From contig NW_022145594.1 in assembly GCF_000002235.5 (NCBI RefSeq), positions 20,055,390-20,119,389 of the forward strand: a DNA stretch of 64,000 bases, given 5' to 3'. The notes beneath the pieces are model-generated. The model made no database searches. It worked only from the letters and a program-made list of their open reading frames with translations, and was not told the DNA's origin. The stretch's first letter is position 1. Every line of letters starts with the position of its first letter. Shown here one piece after another: positions 10,838-22,345 of this stretch. The position numbers and the translations under genes were made by a program. This DNA comes from Strongylocentrotus purpuratus. Taxonomy: Eukaryota > Echinodermata > Echinoidea > Camarodonta > Strongylocentrotidae.

Positions 10838-11409
10838 TCAAACAATTCTATTCATGATTATGGCCGTAACATTTTCTTTTGTCGAGGCTGATTTTACCTG
10901 AAATTTATAAGTTCATAATTTCAAGAAACAGAAGTAGTCTATATAATTATATAGGCAATTATGCATACATGACCATCTAGTCAAAATTGCTGAAGTCTAA
11001 AGTTTGTAATTGGACACGAATATGAACACCATGAACATTAATATCAAATCTACTTGTTTTCTAGTATCATCACTCGTGAGATACTACACGGACACTATCC
11101 CTACCGGTCTGTAGGATGAAGAGTATCGTTTTGAATTGGTGTTATTCATTGTTTATGTCTGCTTCATTATATTTTATATTGATTTCATATAAATCAAAAA
11201 TAAGAAATGAAAAAATGCAAAATAAGTACATGGTTGGCTTTCTGTACTTATGTCATGATTTTGTTGAAACATCTTTATTATAATCACTGTTATTCCATAT
11301 TTCAATGTGATACGAGGGCATAATTAAAAAAATAATTATTCTGTTTGAAAGAATCCATTCTGATATACTCTGTTATGACTATAATCCCTTCAATGATCCA
11401 GGGATAATG

Positions 11410-11738
11410 GTTATTTGTTCAAATAAGCATTACAAGAATACATGCACAGTGTTATTTGCAGTTTTCACTTATTTTTTAGTCATCAAATATTATGACGTTT
11501 CTGTCCGAATGCATAACAGTGATAATACTAAGACACTAATTTGATTTGATTGTTAAATTTATCTTGTACCTTTATGCGAATGTATTTTGATAACAATTGT
11601 GTTTATTGTGGCCTTTTTCTGATTCCGGTACTTGTACGATGTCCAGTTCGTACTTTCAATGTTATTGTATGAATGAACACATACAAGACTAGTGACCCCC
11701 TATTCAATTTTGTATTTGAAATCCCCTGCGACCCACAT
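11410..11738 (+). repeat. 330-bp direct repeat, copy 2
   Basis: This is the near-identical partner of 10508-10837, with starts 902 bp apart. Text downstream of this copy (TAGGTTGTA...GCTGTGTA...CTTTCTTGGGCA) reappears in a third, partial copy at about 12010-12125, so the original unit was longer than 330 bp. Confidence 0.9.
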
Positions 11739-12643
11739 CTAGGTTGTATAGTAGCTGTGTAACCATTCTTTCTTGGGCAAGCCTTTCCTGTATGCTAATA
11801 CGCAGATAATGTGAAGGTGGGACTTTACGTTGAACCCTTCTTTATTTGTTTGTGTTCATAAAATAATGCTCTTTTATTCGATTTTGAGTTTAGGGTTGTA
11901 GTTCGGGGCAACGCGGCGTTTGGAGGGCATGGTGCTTTGGGGTGACGAGCATTGTTCACAATGTTCGTCAGCCCAATGCGATGTGTTCTTTTCCGAACGT
12001 GACGCTTCCAGTGTTATTGTATGAATGAGCACACGCAAGTAACCCCTCATTTTTTTGTTTTGAAATCCCCAGCGACCCACATTTAGGTTGTAAAGCTGTG
12101 TATTGTACACATCTTTCTTGGGCACGCCTTTCTTTTTTCTTTCTGTCCGTTGCTTGTTAAATTGAGTATAAATGTGTACCATTTAAACGTGTAGATCTTA
12201 TAAAAAAAATATATATTTAAAAAAAACACACACACACACAGGATGAATAATGACTGCTTATTTTGTGTTATCTTGAATATGTAATAACACTTTGAAATCG
12301 CTTCATTCATATAAGTATTATTTGTATCTTTTGTAAGACGTAATCAGGTTATTTTCAAACATGATTTTGTTTATAGAAGGTTTATGTCCAATCTTGTCAT
12401 TTTTGTATTTGCACTGATGTGTGTTTAGATTTACTTATAATAGTTATAATTAATCGGGAGTCTTGCTTGAGGACACCGCGGTCATGATATTTGTTGATAA
12501 TTTTCTCAATATTGTAATTATGTATTTTATATTTTTGGATATAGAATTATGTTTTGTTGATATTCTCACTTTCTTGTCACTGCACGCTCACCCTTCACTC
12601 CTTCACTCTTGCGCGCTCCATGTTAATATGTCACTCAAATTAA
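11739..12643. other. Non-coding, partial third repeat copy
   Basis: About 12010-12125 repeats the end of the 330-bp unit (TGTTATTGTATGAATGA...GCGACCCACATTTAGGTTGT). Around 11955 lies the near-palindrome CATTGTTCACAATG. An (AC)n run lies at about 12227-12240. No gene could be supported. Confidence 0.5.
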
Positions 12644-15600
12644 ATAAATCCTGATGTTTTAATAGATGACCAAAATTTAATTGAACACAATAGTGAATAT
12701 TATACAATAAATGGATTTAATAAGAAGATTGATTTCGATTTTAATAACATTCATGATCAATCTACCTTAAGACCAACTAATAACATTAGTAATCAATTTA
12801 GTCTATTTCATATGAATGCTCGAAGTTTGAATACAAAATTTCTTCCTTTTGAAATATTAATGGACTCTATTAATAATTTTCCCTTTTCGGCCATTGGCAT
12901 CACAGAAATGTGGTTACATGAAAATTCACCCGAAATGTTTAATCTTTCTAATTATGAAATGATACGTAAAGACCGTAAGAATGGTAGAGGAGGAGGTGTT
13001 GCCATGTACATAAATAATACATTTATTTTCAAAATTCGAACTGATATAGAAATTGATGGTTCCGAAAGTTTATTTATAGAAGTTAGTATGAGTAAAAATA
13101 AAAATATGATATAGGAACTATTTATAGACCACCAACTAGTGATGTAGATACTTTCATAAATCAAATAGATTCCGTTTTGAATAAGATATCGCAGGAAAAT
13201 AAACATATATATTTAATGGGTGATTATAATTTAGACTTAGTTAATAAAACAAACAATAATATATTGAAATTTTGTAATACTATGTTATTATATTCTTGTT
13301 ATCCCCATATTTCTAAACCTACTAGAATTGATAATGTAACAATAATTGAAACATTAATTGATAATATATTCTCAAATGTCATACATGCAGAACATTTAAA
13401 TGGTATTCTGTACTCAGATATATCAGATCATCTACCCATTTTTGTTATATGCTATAATGTTATTAGTGAGAAAACTAGGAAAAATATTTTCGTTAAAAAG
13501 AGGAAAGAAACAGAACAAACTATTGATTCTTTAATTTCTGATTTGTCCAAAGAACAATGGCGCAAGATATTCTCGGTCGAAGATGCTAATTTATCATATC
13601 AAAACTTTTTGCATAAACTCTCTTTTTATATAGATAAGAATATGCCATTTATTTAAAAAAAAAGATAATATAAGTATAAAACAGCCATGGATTACTCGGG
13701 GGTTAATGAAATCAATTTTAACTCGCAATAGTTTGTATAAAATATCATTGCGTAAACCAACTGCTCAGAATAAAGATAGATATAAACATTATAGAAATAG
13801 ATTAACAACTTTAATTCGTGTATCACGTAAACGGTATTATTCAAATAAAATAGAATCTAATCAAGGGAATGTAAAGGTATTATGGCAAACAATTAATGAT
13901 CTCTTAAAAACTAAAAAGAAAGTATGCTCTGATATAATAGTTGAAAAAGGTAATAAAATCACGGACCCTCATTCAATTGCTACTGCTTTCAATAACTATT
14001 TTGTTAGTATAGGTCCACGTTTAGCCTCGACAATACACTCAAATGAAAACTTTAAGGATTATTTATTTGATGCTAATGAAAATTCATTATTTTTTATTCC
14101 AGTGAATGAAAATGAAATATTAGAGATAGTTCGATCGTTTAAGATGAGTAGATCATGCGGTTATTATGGAATAAGTGTGTATTTATTAAAGAAAATTATT
14201 TATTGTTTGGCCTCTCCCCTAGTTCATATTTGTAATTTATCACTTTCGACAGGCATTTTCCCGGACTCCTTAAAGATAGCCACAGTGATTCCTATTCATA
14301 AAAAAATGATTTAACTCAAATAAAAAATTATCGCCCTATCTCGCTATTGCCGGTCATTTCCAAGATTTTAGAAAAAATTGTTTATAAACGCCTTTATTCT
14401 TTTTTACAAGAAAATAATACTCTTATTTGCAATCAGTTTGGATTCCGAAAAGGTTTTTCTACTGATTATGCTTTGATACAATCTTGTGATAAAATAACTC
14501 AAACACTTAATAATAAGGAACATATAATTGGGGTTTTTATGGACCTGTCAAAAGCTTTTGACACCATGAATCATAACATTTTGTTGCAAAAACTTACTCA
14601 TTATGGTATACGAGGCACAGCCTTAAACTTGTTTAAGAATTATTTAGTTAATCGAAAGCAATTTGTTTCATTTCAGTCAGTTAATTCCCCTAACTTAAAT
14701 GTGTTATGTGGTGTTCCACAAGGATCAATTTTAGGCCCCCTTCTTTTTCTTATTTATATTAATGACATAGTAAAGTCATCACCACTTCTTACTTACGTGC
14801 TTTTCGCAGATGACACCAACATATTTTATTCTCATAAATGCTTGAATACTCTAATTTATACTCTCAATAATGAATTAGTTAAAATCTCAACATGGTTTAA
14901 ATGCAATAAATTGTCCCTTAATTTAGATAAAACATGTTTTATAAATTTTTGTGCTTCCCAAACACACTTTGATCAGGTTATAAACATTGTTATTGATGAT
15001 ATTTCTATAGTTGAAAGGAAATCGACAAAATTGTTAGGTATAACTTTGGATTCAAAGCTTACTTGGAATAATCATGTAATTAATATTACAACATCAATTT
15101 CAAGGGCAGTTGGGGTAATTGGTAAAATGAGGGATATTGTACCCGAGAAAATACTTTATACATTATATAATGCATTAGTGTTACCTTATTTTACATACTG
15201 TAGTTTGGGGGAACTGTTGTATAACTAAGATTAATATAATTTTTCTCTTACAAAAAAGAGCACTTAGGATTTGTACTAATTCTAATTACTTAGCTCATAC
15301 AAATCCGTTATTTTATAGATTAAACATTTTAAAAGTGAGTGATTTGCACTTATATCAAACAGCAATCTGTATGTTTAAATACACACAAAATTCACTTCCT
15401 CTTTTTCATGACGTATTTATTCCTAATTCCCATGTTCACTCATATCCAACGCGTAATTGTACTGATTTTCATTTACACAATCCTAAAACTTTGTTAGCGC
15501 ATAAGTCCATAAGATATCACGGTCCAGACATTTGGAATGCACTCCCTAGACATATTAAACAGTGTACATCTCTCTATTCATTTAAAGCTACACTAAAAAA

Positions 15601-15691
15601 AAACATTATTTCACAATATAATATATACAGATTTAAAAAAATAAAAAATAAAAAAAAGCGTTTTTTTCTAAAACTTTGGAAACTACATTAA
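12644..15691 (+). pseudogene. LINE ORF2: endonuclease and reverse transcriptase
   Basis: The frame is open from 12644, just after a stop at 12641-12643. The endonuclease covers about 12810-13460 with HMNARSL, ITEMWLHE, GRGGGVAMY, GDYNLDL and SDHLPIF. RT blocks follow at about 14330-15230: NYRPISLLP, NQFGFRKGFST, DLSKAFDT, GVPQGSILGPLLFLIYIND and the catalytic FADD. The C-terminus at 15335-15691 contains HGPDIWNALPRHIKQ and SFKATLKK. The order and motifs fit the CR1/L2 branch of the Jockey group. Four single-step frame changes make it non-coding as it stands; otherwise the domains are well preserved, so the insertion is fairly young. Confidence 0.85.
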
Positions 15692-16350
15692 ATTTTGGTC
15701 TGACGTTACATAGTAATATTGATGATTCAACATTTTGGCGCTTGAGGACACTTGCACTTGCACACACACGCACCACTTGCACCCTTGTTTTTTTTTAGTT
15801 TCTCTCTTATCTCTGTCATTAACGTATAATTAGTAGCCATATAAATATGAGATTCATATGCTAATTCTATAATTATTTATATTGAATACAACTGTCTATA
15901 TTCACATTTAATTGTAATATATATCATTTGAGTATCATGGCCCCCTCTTCTTGTTAATTTGCCAATATTTCACATCTCAGTTTTATTTTAGCTCGGTTGA
16001 CCGTCTACTCAAGCTTTTGCTTATAACGGCGACCTTCTGCTTTCTTTCTTTATACACGCAATGGCCCAACGTATAAGTTTACTCTTACTCATGTATTATA
16101 CATTTGTTTCTATATTTTGTATATTGTTTGCATACCTTATGTTTTATATAAGTATCCATATTTGTTGTATAACTGATTTGTTTGATTGCAGAAAATGGCG
16201 ACTGGCTGGAATGCTCCCCAGGGAGTGGAGGATGTGCATACCTTGTGTGCGGGTAAGCCTGAATCCGATGACCGGGGTAATAATATGTTCCGCGCCTAGA
16301 AACGTAGTATTAGGCGCATTATAAATGTGAGCTATTATTATTATTATTAA
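12644..16350 (+). mobile_element. CR1/L2-like LINE, nearly full ORF2
   Basis: An AT-rich non-LTR retrotransposon runs from an apurinic-type endonuclease through the reverse transcriptase and the LWNxLP C-terminus to a 3' tail. The tail (about 16190-16350) carries GGCTGGAATGCTCCCC...AAGCCTGAATCCG and ends in (ATT)n. The ORF shows four frame breaks, near 13105, 13655, 14303 and 15205, and the second and third lie in A runs. No upstream ORF1 was recognised. The separately found tail could instead be an independent SINE insertion. Confidence 0.85.
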
Positions 16351-16379
16351 AATAAAGTCTTTGAAATGAAAATGAAATT

Positions 16380-16615
16380 ATAGCATTATCTCACAATTTT
16401 TTTTTTTTTGTGTAGCGCCCTCTACAACAGAACTCAACTATCTCTTTAACATTCGACATTGTTAACTCTGACATTCTTGCACTATCCCTTCAGACCAATC
16501 TTTCATGAAATGGGTAATATTAAACTGCTTAAACACATACGTCGGATAGGGGGAGTATTCTGAAAGTGTATACAATCTTCTTTAAGGTAACATCCCGACA
16601 TGTCCAGCTTAATCA
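16380..16615 (+). repeat. Segment shared with intron at 62780-62880
   Basis: The text TCTTTCATGAAATGGGT...TTAAACTGCTTAAACACA...GTATTCTGAAA matches CTCTCAAGAAATGGGTC...TTAAACAGCCTAAACACA...GTATTCTGAAA near 62785-62850, in an intron of the death-domain gene. It may be a further piece of the same duplicated block or an unnamed repeat. Confidence 0.5.
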
Positions 16616-16917
16616 ATTATCTAATGATAATCATTATAAACCTCACTTAAGAAATCCAGCCATCTGATTGGTCTATTGGAACTATTCCTGTAAAATTCCC
16701 GGTAAAATTCCAAACCCATGTAATAGTTCAAAAAAATAGTTCTAAAATCCCAGTTACCATGGTTACCGGGAAAATAGTTGTAAAATCCCAGTAACCATGG
16801 TAACCCATAGGTTTACATGTTAAGAAATGGTTTGAGCGATCGCGGATACCGTACGTGTGCGAAGAATTGGTCGCCATTTTTAGTACGGCAATATATCTCG
16901 ATTCAAACAAGGCAAAA

Positions 16918-17001
16918 ATGGCTGTAGAAACTCTCCCAAGATTTAAACTTCTGGAAGAGGATCAAATGCGAGACATGTTGACAGCAACAACACCAAAAAG
17001 G
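16918..17001 (+). CDS. Candidate first coding exon, unknown gene
   Basis: The ATG lies in a good context (AAAAATGGC). It opens 28 codons, MAVETLPRFKLLEEDQ...TTPKR, and the frame meets a donor AGG/GTACGTG. The peptide is hydrophilic and looks like real coding sequence. A resemblance to the N-terminus of invertebrate recombinase-like proteins (FxxLxExQ...LL) is only a recollection. No following exon could be joined with confidence. A splice-like palindrome-rich stretch (repeated CCATGGTAACC) lies upstream at 16740-16810 and may be part of the 5' region. Confidence 0.35.
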
Positions 17002-17787
17002 GTACGTGAAATCTTCCATAATTTTTTTTAAGTAGGCCGAAATCTAGATTCTAGTACGCGACAACCGGATGCTGGTGATTGTAGTGATTTGTACGTCACA
17101 CGGATAGATGCAGATCCTTCCCGTAGAGATTACACACATCCCTATGCATTTCCATTGGCCATTGCGCACTCGATCATGCTAGATTGGTCGATGTTTTAAT
17201 TACCAGAGATTCAAACTAATATTGCTCGTGATCCTGAAGGTGACACTCAATAAGTGAGGTGTCATATGAAAGCGCAGGTTTTCTCCATATTCCCCCCACA
17301 GGGCCGGCCCACCCCTAAAATTGTAAAAATATCTTGCTTAGACTAGAATCTAGATCTAGTCTACTCTCAAAGAAACACTCATAAAAAAAAAAAACCGTGC
17401 AGATAAACAAGAGAAATGCCAAGGTGGTTTCATAATTTTTTCGGCATATAAAAGTATTAATGACTGCTTTAATATTCGAGAAATAGTTGTTTTTATACGC
17501 TCAAGGGAAGGTTACAATTGTGCTATTGCCCAAGGCGTGCCGAGTCTCAAAGTAGTCATTAATGCTATACTATTAAACAGTACTCTCAGCCAATCATGTT
17601 TCGTGTTAACTAGGTGCTCATGAAAAGCTTCCTATTTCCTTTTTTTTCTTCTCGGTTTCCTATATTTTGTTAAAAAGTTGTAAATTCGCAGAGTCATATT
17701 GCAGTTTGTAAAGAAACCACAACAGAAAAACGCAGGAAAGAAAACCTCAACCGCATTTCACTTATTTATAGACCAATGTACATACTT
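17002..17787. other. Gene-free, possible intron
   Basis: No repeat copies were recognised and no ORFs of note are present. If 16918-17001 is a true exon, this is intronic. Confidence 0.4.
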
Positions 17788-18105
17788 AAAGATTCAATCA
17801 GTTTTTTGTTTTAGCCATTACAAGAAGTGGTTATAGGTGAAGACAAATGCCCATGTATCCTTTACATCTCATGTTATGTATGTTATTACCAAAGAAAATA
17901 GAAGTCACTCACTCACTCAATAGTGTCTGACAGTGAAGTCTAGAAAGTAACCGAGTTTCCTACCATAATTTGAATACTTGGGCACTGCTAACGTTTATAT
18001 TTTACAGATAGGACATACGTGACATATTCTTAATTCCTGCGAATTTCTTCATAATTTTATGTTGGCTGTAAATGGGACAATGTCACTTTCTACATTAACT
18101 TGTAT
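17788..18105 (+). repeat. TTAA-flanked MITE, family 1, partial
   Basis: The match runs from AAAGATTCAATCAG through TGTTATTACCAAAGAAA and CACTCAATAGTGTCTGACAGTGAAGTC to GGCTGTAAATGGGACA. The left third of the full-length element (compare 28178-28707) is absent. Confidence 0.7.
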
Positions 18106-18959
18106 GTTATATTTTTGCTTATTGAATATTTAGAATACCAAAACTATGTATTAAAACTATCATATCCGCCTTCTACGTATGAGGTGTGCGTAAGGTTTTG
18201 AGTATGCGCGCTGCATCTTCCAACAAAAACTATGTTAACACAGTTTTGGACTTGAAATCATTTTCAGAATACCGTTTGTGAATGTTAGAAAACATACTTT
18301 TCATGCTAACTTAGTTTTCAGATCTTCGAATAATTGCAGATCTATCAACCACTCAAAACCATGCTTCCCTAATTCAAGTATGAGTTCCGTGACCACTCTT
18401 AATGGACCAGCTGCCTTTTATTTCCCACAACCCATTTTCAAATTGAAATGATGACGAAGTTTAACGTTGTGTGTATATTTACTGCTTGTGGTGACATTTT
18501 CTTAATTGTTGGCACTGCAAAAAAGATTTTAAAAATCCTTTTTACATATATTGTATGATTTTTATGTCACTTCCGTCACAGTTGAGCTTAAAAACATGAA
18601 TAATAAACACATATTTTGAGGGCATGTTACCTTGCACGAGTCTGATCTTGGAGTTCGGAGGACATTTTGCATGCTGACCTAACGACTCTTTGAAGCAAAA
18701 TAGGCGACAAATTTACATAAAATTGTCCAGATATTAACTACAAAAATGTATGATTAGGCTGAATAATTTATGATATATTATTATTAGTTTAGTTGTAGTA
18801 CCAGATAAATGGGGAAAGGGGAAATCGAGAGAAGACGGAGATCGGTCCAGTTCGAAATTCACGCCTAGCTCGATCACCCACCTAGTTATGAGTATGGCAA
18901 GCCAGCTATTGCGCATGCGCTGCAGGCATGCTATATAGTACTGTACGTATAAAGCATAC

Positions 18960-19050
18960 CGTATACTCCAAAATCTTCTACTTCTAGGTCAAGATCTCCC
19001 GAATCTCCATTGTGGTTGTCGCTGTCCAAGAGGTTTCCTTCTTCTATTTC
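18960..19050 (-). CDS. Candidate acidic exon, unknown gene
   Basis: On the minus strand, acceptor GAGTTTTTAG precedes 30 open codons plus one base (EIEEGNLLDSDN..., DLDLEVEDFGVY), followed by donor GTATGC. The strongly acidic, low-complexity-free peptide with splice sites on both sides suggests a real exon. No neighbour exon was linked, so the gene is unknown. Confidence 0.35.
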
Positions 19051-19096
19051 CTAAAAACTCAAATCAAGTATGTTTTAGTCCATATCAATATTTTCA

Positions 19097-19166
19097 GGGG
19101 ATTTTGATGAAGTTAACGACGTCGGCTATGAATGGGTGATTTGCACACACAGCCATCACGCACCGG
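19097..19166 (+). CDS. Candidate exon, unknown gene
   Basis: On the plus strand, ATATTTTCAG precedes about 23 open codons (DFDEVNDVGYEWVICTHSHH), followed by the donor GTGAGT. It lies only 47 bp from the opposite-strand candidate at 18960-19050, so at most one of the two may be real. Confidence 0.25.
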
Positions 19167-19416
19167 TGAGTGGCCCATTGTTCATACCGTAACGTCCCTG
19201 AAACTCAACTTTATTACGATCACTTTCGGGATCTCGAGTGGGTTGATTTCAATGGATTTCGATATTTTTTCCTCTAATTTACAGTGTAACGATGGCAATG
19301 ATACGACATTCAGTCAAGTTCAACATCAATGAGCATTCTCATTAATCCACGGGCTAAAAACTGAAATGGCCCCAACCCTACATGTAAAACGCTAACTTTA
19401 ATGAAGCTTTTCTGTT

Positions 19417-19880
19417 TAAGGCGAGGCGTCAAAAATATCGATACCAGCTGGCTCCCGCCTCACGTATTGGCGGATCGAGGCTGCAAATCCGCCCGAAGCC
19501 TGGCTGGGGCAATTAATTTTCACTAATTAGCCCAGCCGGCTTGCGCCAGGCTGGGATCTGAGTTTTACCCCGGAATCTTTAATCGGCCCATCCACCCCCA
19601 GCCTGGCGGCACGTCTATAATTGGCTCAGCCAGGCTGCCGCCAAAAATAGGTTGTTAAAGTTGCAACTTTAAAAGTTTCCAGCTGGCGGTCGCCGTACGG
19701 AGATGCTTAAAGTTTTAGTGGCGGCAGCCAGGCGGAGATGCTTGTAGTCCAGAATCTTTTCGGTCCTTTATAATTTCCCCACACTTGATCCAAGCCGTCG
19801 AAGATGGCGTTATCAACAGACTCATAATTATGCTCATCAGCCCAGCCTGAGTTTCGCCGGGCGTCTTAATTTAATGATCA
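19417..19880. repeat. GC-rich island with CAGCC/GGCTG oligomers
   Basis: The boundary text GGCGAGGCGTCAAAAATA is found inverted at the far end of a second island at 45715-46065. Inside, CCAGGCTG, CAGCCTGG, GCCGCC and GGCGGC recur in both orientations. GC content is far above the neighbourhood. It probably forms part of a non-autonomous DNA transposon, with terminus TTTAAGGCGAGGCGTC. Confidence 0.6.
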
Positions 19881-20299
19881 CGCCATCATCGGCTGGTAGC
19901 AAGTAAGTAGGAATAGGTAGCGTTGGTGTGGTGGAGATCAAAATTAAATAGGCCAGATTCTGGACTCTGATGCTTGAAGTTGCAACTTGTTGAAACCTAC
20001 TGAGCTTTCCCTAAAAAATGGCGCTCATTTTCCGATTGTGACGTCGTTTCAAGCTATGTTTACATTTTTATTCACGCCGGGCTTTGCGCACAAAAAGGGA
20101 AGGACGTTAAGCAACGAGGGGAAAGATACCGTGATAGACCTTGACAAAAACTTAGCAATTACACCCAACAAATCTTGAATACAGAATGTTTCAGGCAAAC
20201 GTGGCTGCCGTGATGCTGGGAACATAGTTTAGACGTAGCTTTGAGGGCGATTGTTATCGCGCCTGTTCACAGCGAAACGCACCTGTTTTTAAATTGTTT

Positions 20300-20480
20300 G
20301 GATTAGCAAGTGTGCGCTTGTAAAAACGACGCTTGGCTGGAATGCTCCCCCAGGGAGTATGTGTGCGACAAAGCCTGAATCCGATGACCGGGGTAATAAT
20401 ATATATAATTGTGAAGCGCTTCGAGAAGGCCTTCGGTCCTGAAAAGCGCTATTATAATAATATAAGAACTAGCTATTATC
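20300..20480 (+). repeat. SINE/LINE 3'-tail fragment
   Basis: The segment contains AGCAAGTGTGCGCTTGTAAAA, GGCTGGAATGCTCCCC...CAGGGAGTATG and AAGCCTGAATCCGATGACC. It ends in a GAAAAGCGCTATTATAA stretch. It is the same family as 228-447, which carries the same GAGCAAGTGTGCGCTTGTAAAA leader. Confidence 0.65.
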
Positions 20481-20578
20481 ATAATTATTGTTTACAATTT
20501 AAGTGTATAATTTCAAATATTTCATGTCATTTTATGTCTTTATATCCACTATCTTACACCATTTAAACTTGGTGTCCA

Positions 20579-20965
20579 CTCAGGGGCGTCTCCCAAGGGG
20601 GGGGGGGGGGGGGTGGGGGTGCGACACCCCCCCCCCCCCCTACCTGTCAGGATATTGTCGGTAAATTGGCTGCCACGGGGAAACAAAGAAAAGGGGGAGG
20701 GGAAAAAAGAGAGGGAAAGGGAAAGAAAAGAAAAAAGAAAAAGAAAAGAAAAAAAGGAAAAGAAAGGAAAGAGAAGAAAGAAAGAGAAAACAAGATAAAG
20801 AAAGAAAAAAGAAGAAAAAAGAGAAAAGGGAAACAAAAGAAACGGGGGAGGAAAGAGAGGAGAGAGAGGGGAGGTAAGGGTCTGAGAGAGGAGGAGTGGG
20901 AGTAAAAGAGAGAGGGGGGTTGTTGGGTGGAGTCGTCACGTCGAGGGAGCAAGAAAGACACGGGT
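20579..20965. repeat. Poly-G/poly-C pair and ~230-bp polypurine tract
   Basis: After CAGGGGCGTCTCCC comes a G run (about 20599-20612) and a C run (about 20627-20641). The strand is then almost wholly A/G from about 20676 to 20920. The long ORFs here are low-complexity artefacts. CAGGGGCG resembles hAT-type termini. Similar A/G tracts accompany the related minisatellites at 34.8-35.3 kb and 58.3 kb. Confidence 0.75.
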
Positions 20966-21154
20966 AAAATATATTGCTGTGTCGGGTCAGCTGTGTCGGT
21001 ATTCTTGCTCGATCCTCGTGTACTATATCAATGCAGAAGTTTAAAGTCGGTGAGATGTATATTGTCGGTCGGCCGACATGTTTTTTTTCCCTACGAACTG
21101 TGACTTTTTATCCGCTGGCCTTCTTTTAGTTTAGTTTTTTGGTTAGTGATCGCG

Positions 21155-21335
21155 AGGAGGCGCGGTTTCGACCCGGGTTCGAAACCAAGTCGTGCGCTAG
21201 TGCCCTTTGGTAAGGCATTAATCCTCATTACCAGGTCCCTCGGAGAGGACCTAAAGCCGTCGGTCTTCTGGTTGCTTACTAATAAGCATTTATTGCTTTC
21301 TTAGCTGTCAGGTAAAATAACCACCACTATCACCT
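21155..21335 (+). mobile_element. tRNA-derived SINE, second copy
   Basis: The copy contains GACCCGGGTTCGAAACC (B-box), GTGCCCTTTGGTAAGGC, CATTACCAGGTCCCTC and CTGGTTGCTTACTAATAAGC, ending ACCACCACT. It is uninterrupted and shows the pre-insertion state of the split copy at 603-1012. The A-box part is poorly kept. Confidence 0.75.
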
Positions 21336-21414
21336 ATCACAACCCCCCTCCACTGAGCGAAAATAACGGTCTGCGCGATTTTCAAATTTCCGGCGGCAAA
21401 AATAAAACAAAAAT

Positions 21415-21592
21415 TATACTACTACTACTAATAATAATATTACTGCTGCTGATGTTGCTACTACTAGTCTACCACTGCTGCTATAAGGCCTTCTACTACT
21501 ATTACTACTACTACTACTACTATTACTACTACTTTAATGTTACTACTACTTCTACTACTGCTGCTGTTGTTACTACTACTACTACTACTAAG
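21415..21592. repeat. (TAC)n compound microsatellite
   Basis: About 175 bp of TAC/TAA/TGC triplets with interruptions. It explains the poly-Ser/Val ORFs seen in this span. Confidence 0.85.
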
Positions 21593-21784
21593 CGCGGTCC
21601 AGGATTTAATTCTTAAGGGAGGCCCACATTTGAAATTATGCGAGCCAAATATTGGTACGTAATGGTGACACCGGCAGTGGCAAAAACATATATATATTTT
21701 TTTTTTTTTTTTTTTTTTGGGGGGGGGGTAGACAAAAAAATGCCCATCACCCCACTCTAGCATGTAGGCCCCGCCGTTGAACGT

Positions 21785-22345
21785 TTCTCAGTGGGGGTCA
21801 AGGGGTGGAGCCCCCAGAAGCTCAGGGGGTATAGGCATTGAATTACTGTCAGATGAGCATATTTTGATACCGTATTTGTGACACTGGCAGGACATAAATT
21901 TGTTTTGGGTCCAGAGGGCGGAGCCCCCAGAAGCTCAGGGGTTTTATACATTAAATTATCGTCAGATGAGCATAATGTTATACCTTATTTGTGACACTGG
22001 CAGGTCACGAATTGACGTGGGGTCCAGGGTCGGAGCCCCCGGAAGCTCAGGGGTTTTGGGCAATAAATTACGATCAGATGAGCATATTTTGATACCTCAT
22101 TTTTGACACTGGCAGGACACAAATTGGTGTTGTGTCCAGGGGGTGAAGCCCTCAGAAGCTCAGGGGTTTCATACATGAAATCATCGTCGGATGAGCATTG
22201 TTTTATACCTTATTTGTGACACTGGCAGGTCACGAATTGGCGTGGGGTTCCGGGGGCGGAGCCTTAGGGCCCTAGGTGGGGTCCAGGGGCCAGAGCCACC
22301 GGATTCAAGGGGTTTTAGGCATTTAATTACGGTAAGATGAGCATA
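21785..22345 (+). repeat. 113-bp G+C-rich minisatellite
   Basis: Four to five units are marked by CTCAGGGG at 21821, 21934, 22046 and 22159. Each has GGTCCAGGGGGCGGAGCCCC-like text, then AAGCTCAGGGGTTTT, AATTACGGTCAGATGAGCAT and TTTGTGACACTGGCAGG. Arrays of the same unit occur inverted at about 34960-35255 and 58400-58940. Confidence 0.8.

Noticed and set aside
10508-11738. Pair of long terminal repeats
   Set aside because: The interval between the copies is only 570 bp and non-coding, there are no typical ends or target duplication, and a third partial copy exists.
11874-12182. 102-codon minus-strand ORF
   Set aside because: It overlaps the partial 330-bp repeat copy, has no splice or domain support, and its peptide is not recognisable.
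20613-20961. Overlapping Lys/Arg/Glu- and Phe/Ser-rich ORFs
   Set aside because: A polypurine tract yields open frames on both strands; no splice or domain support.
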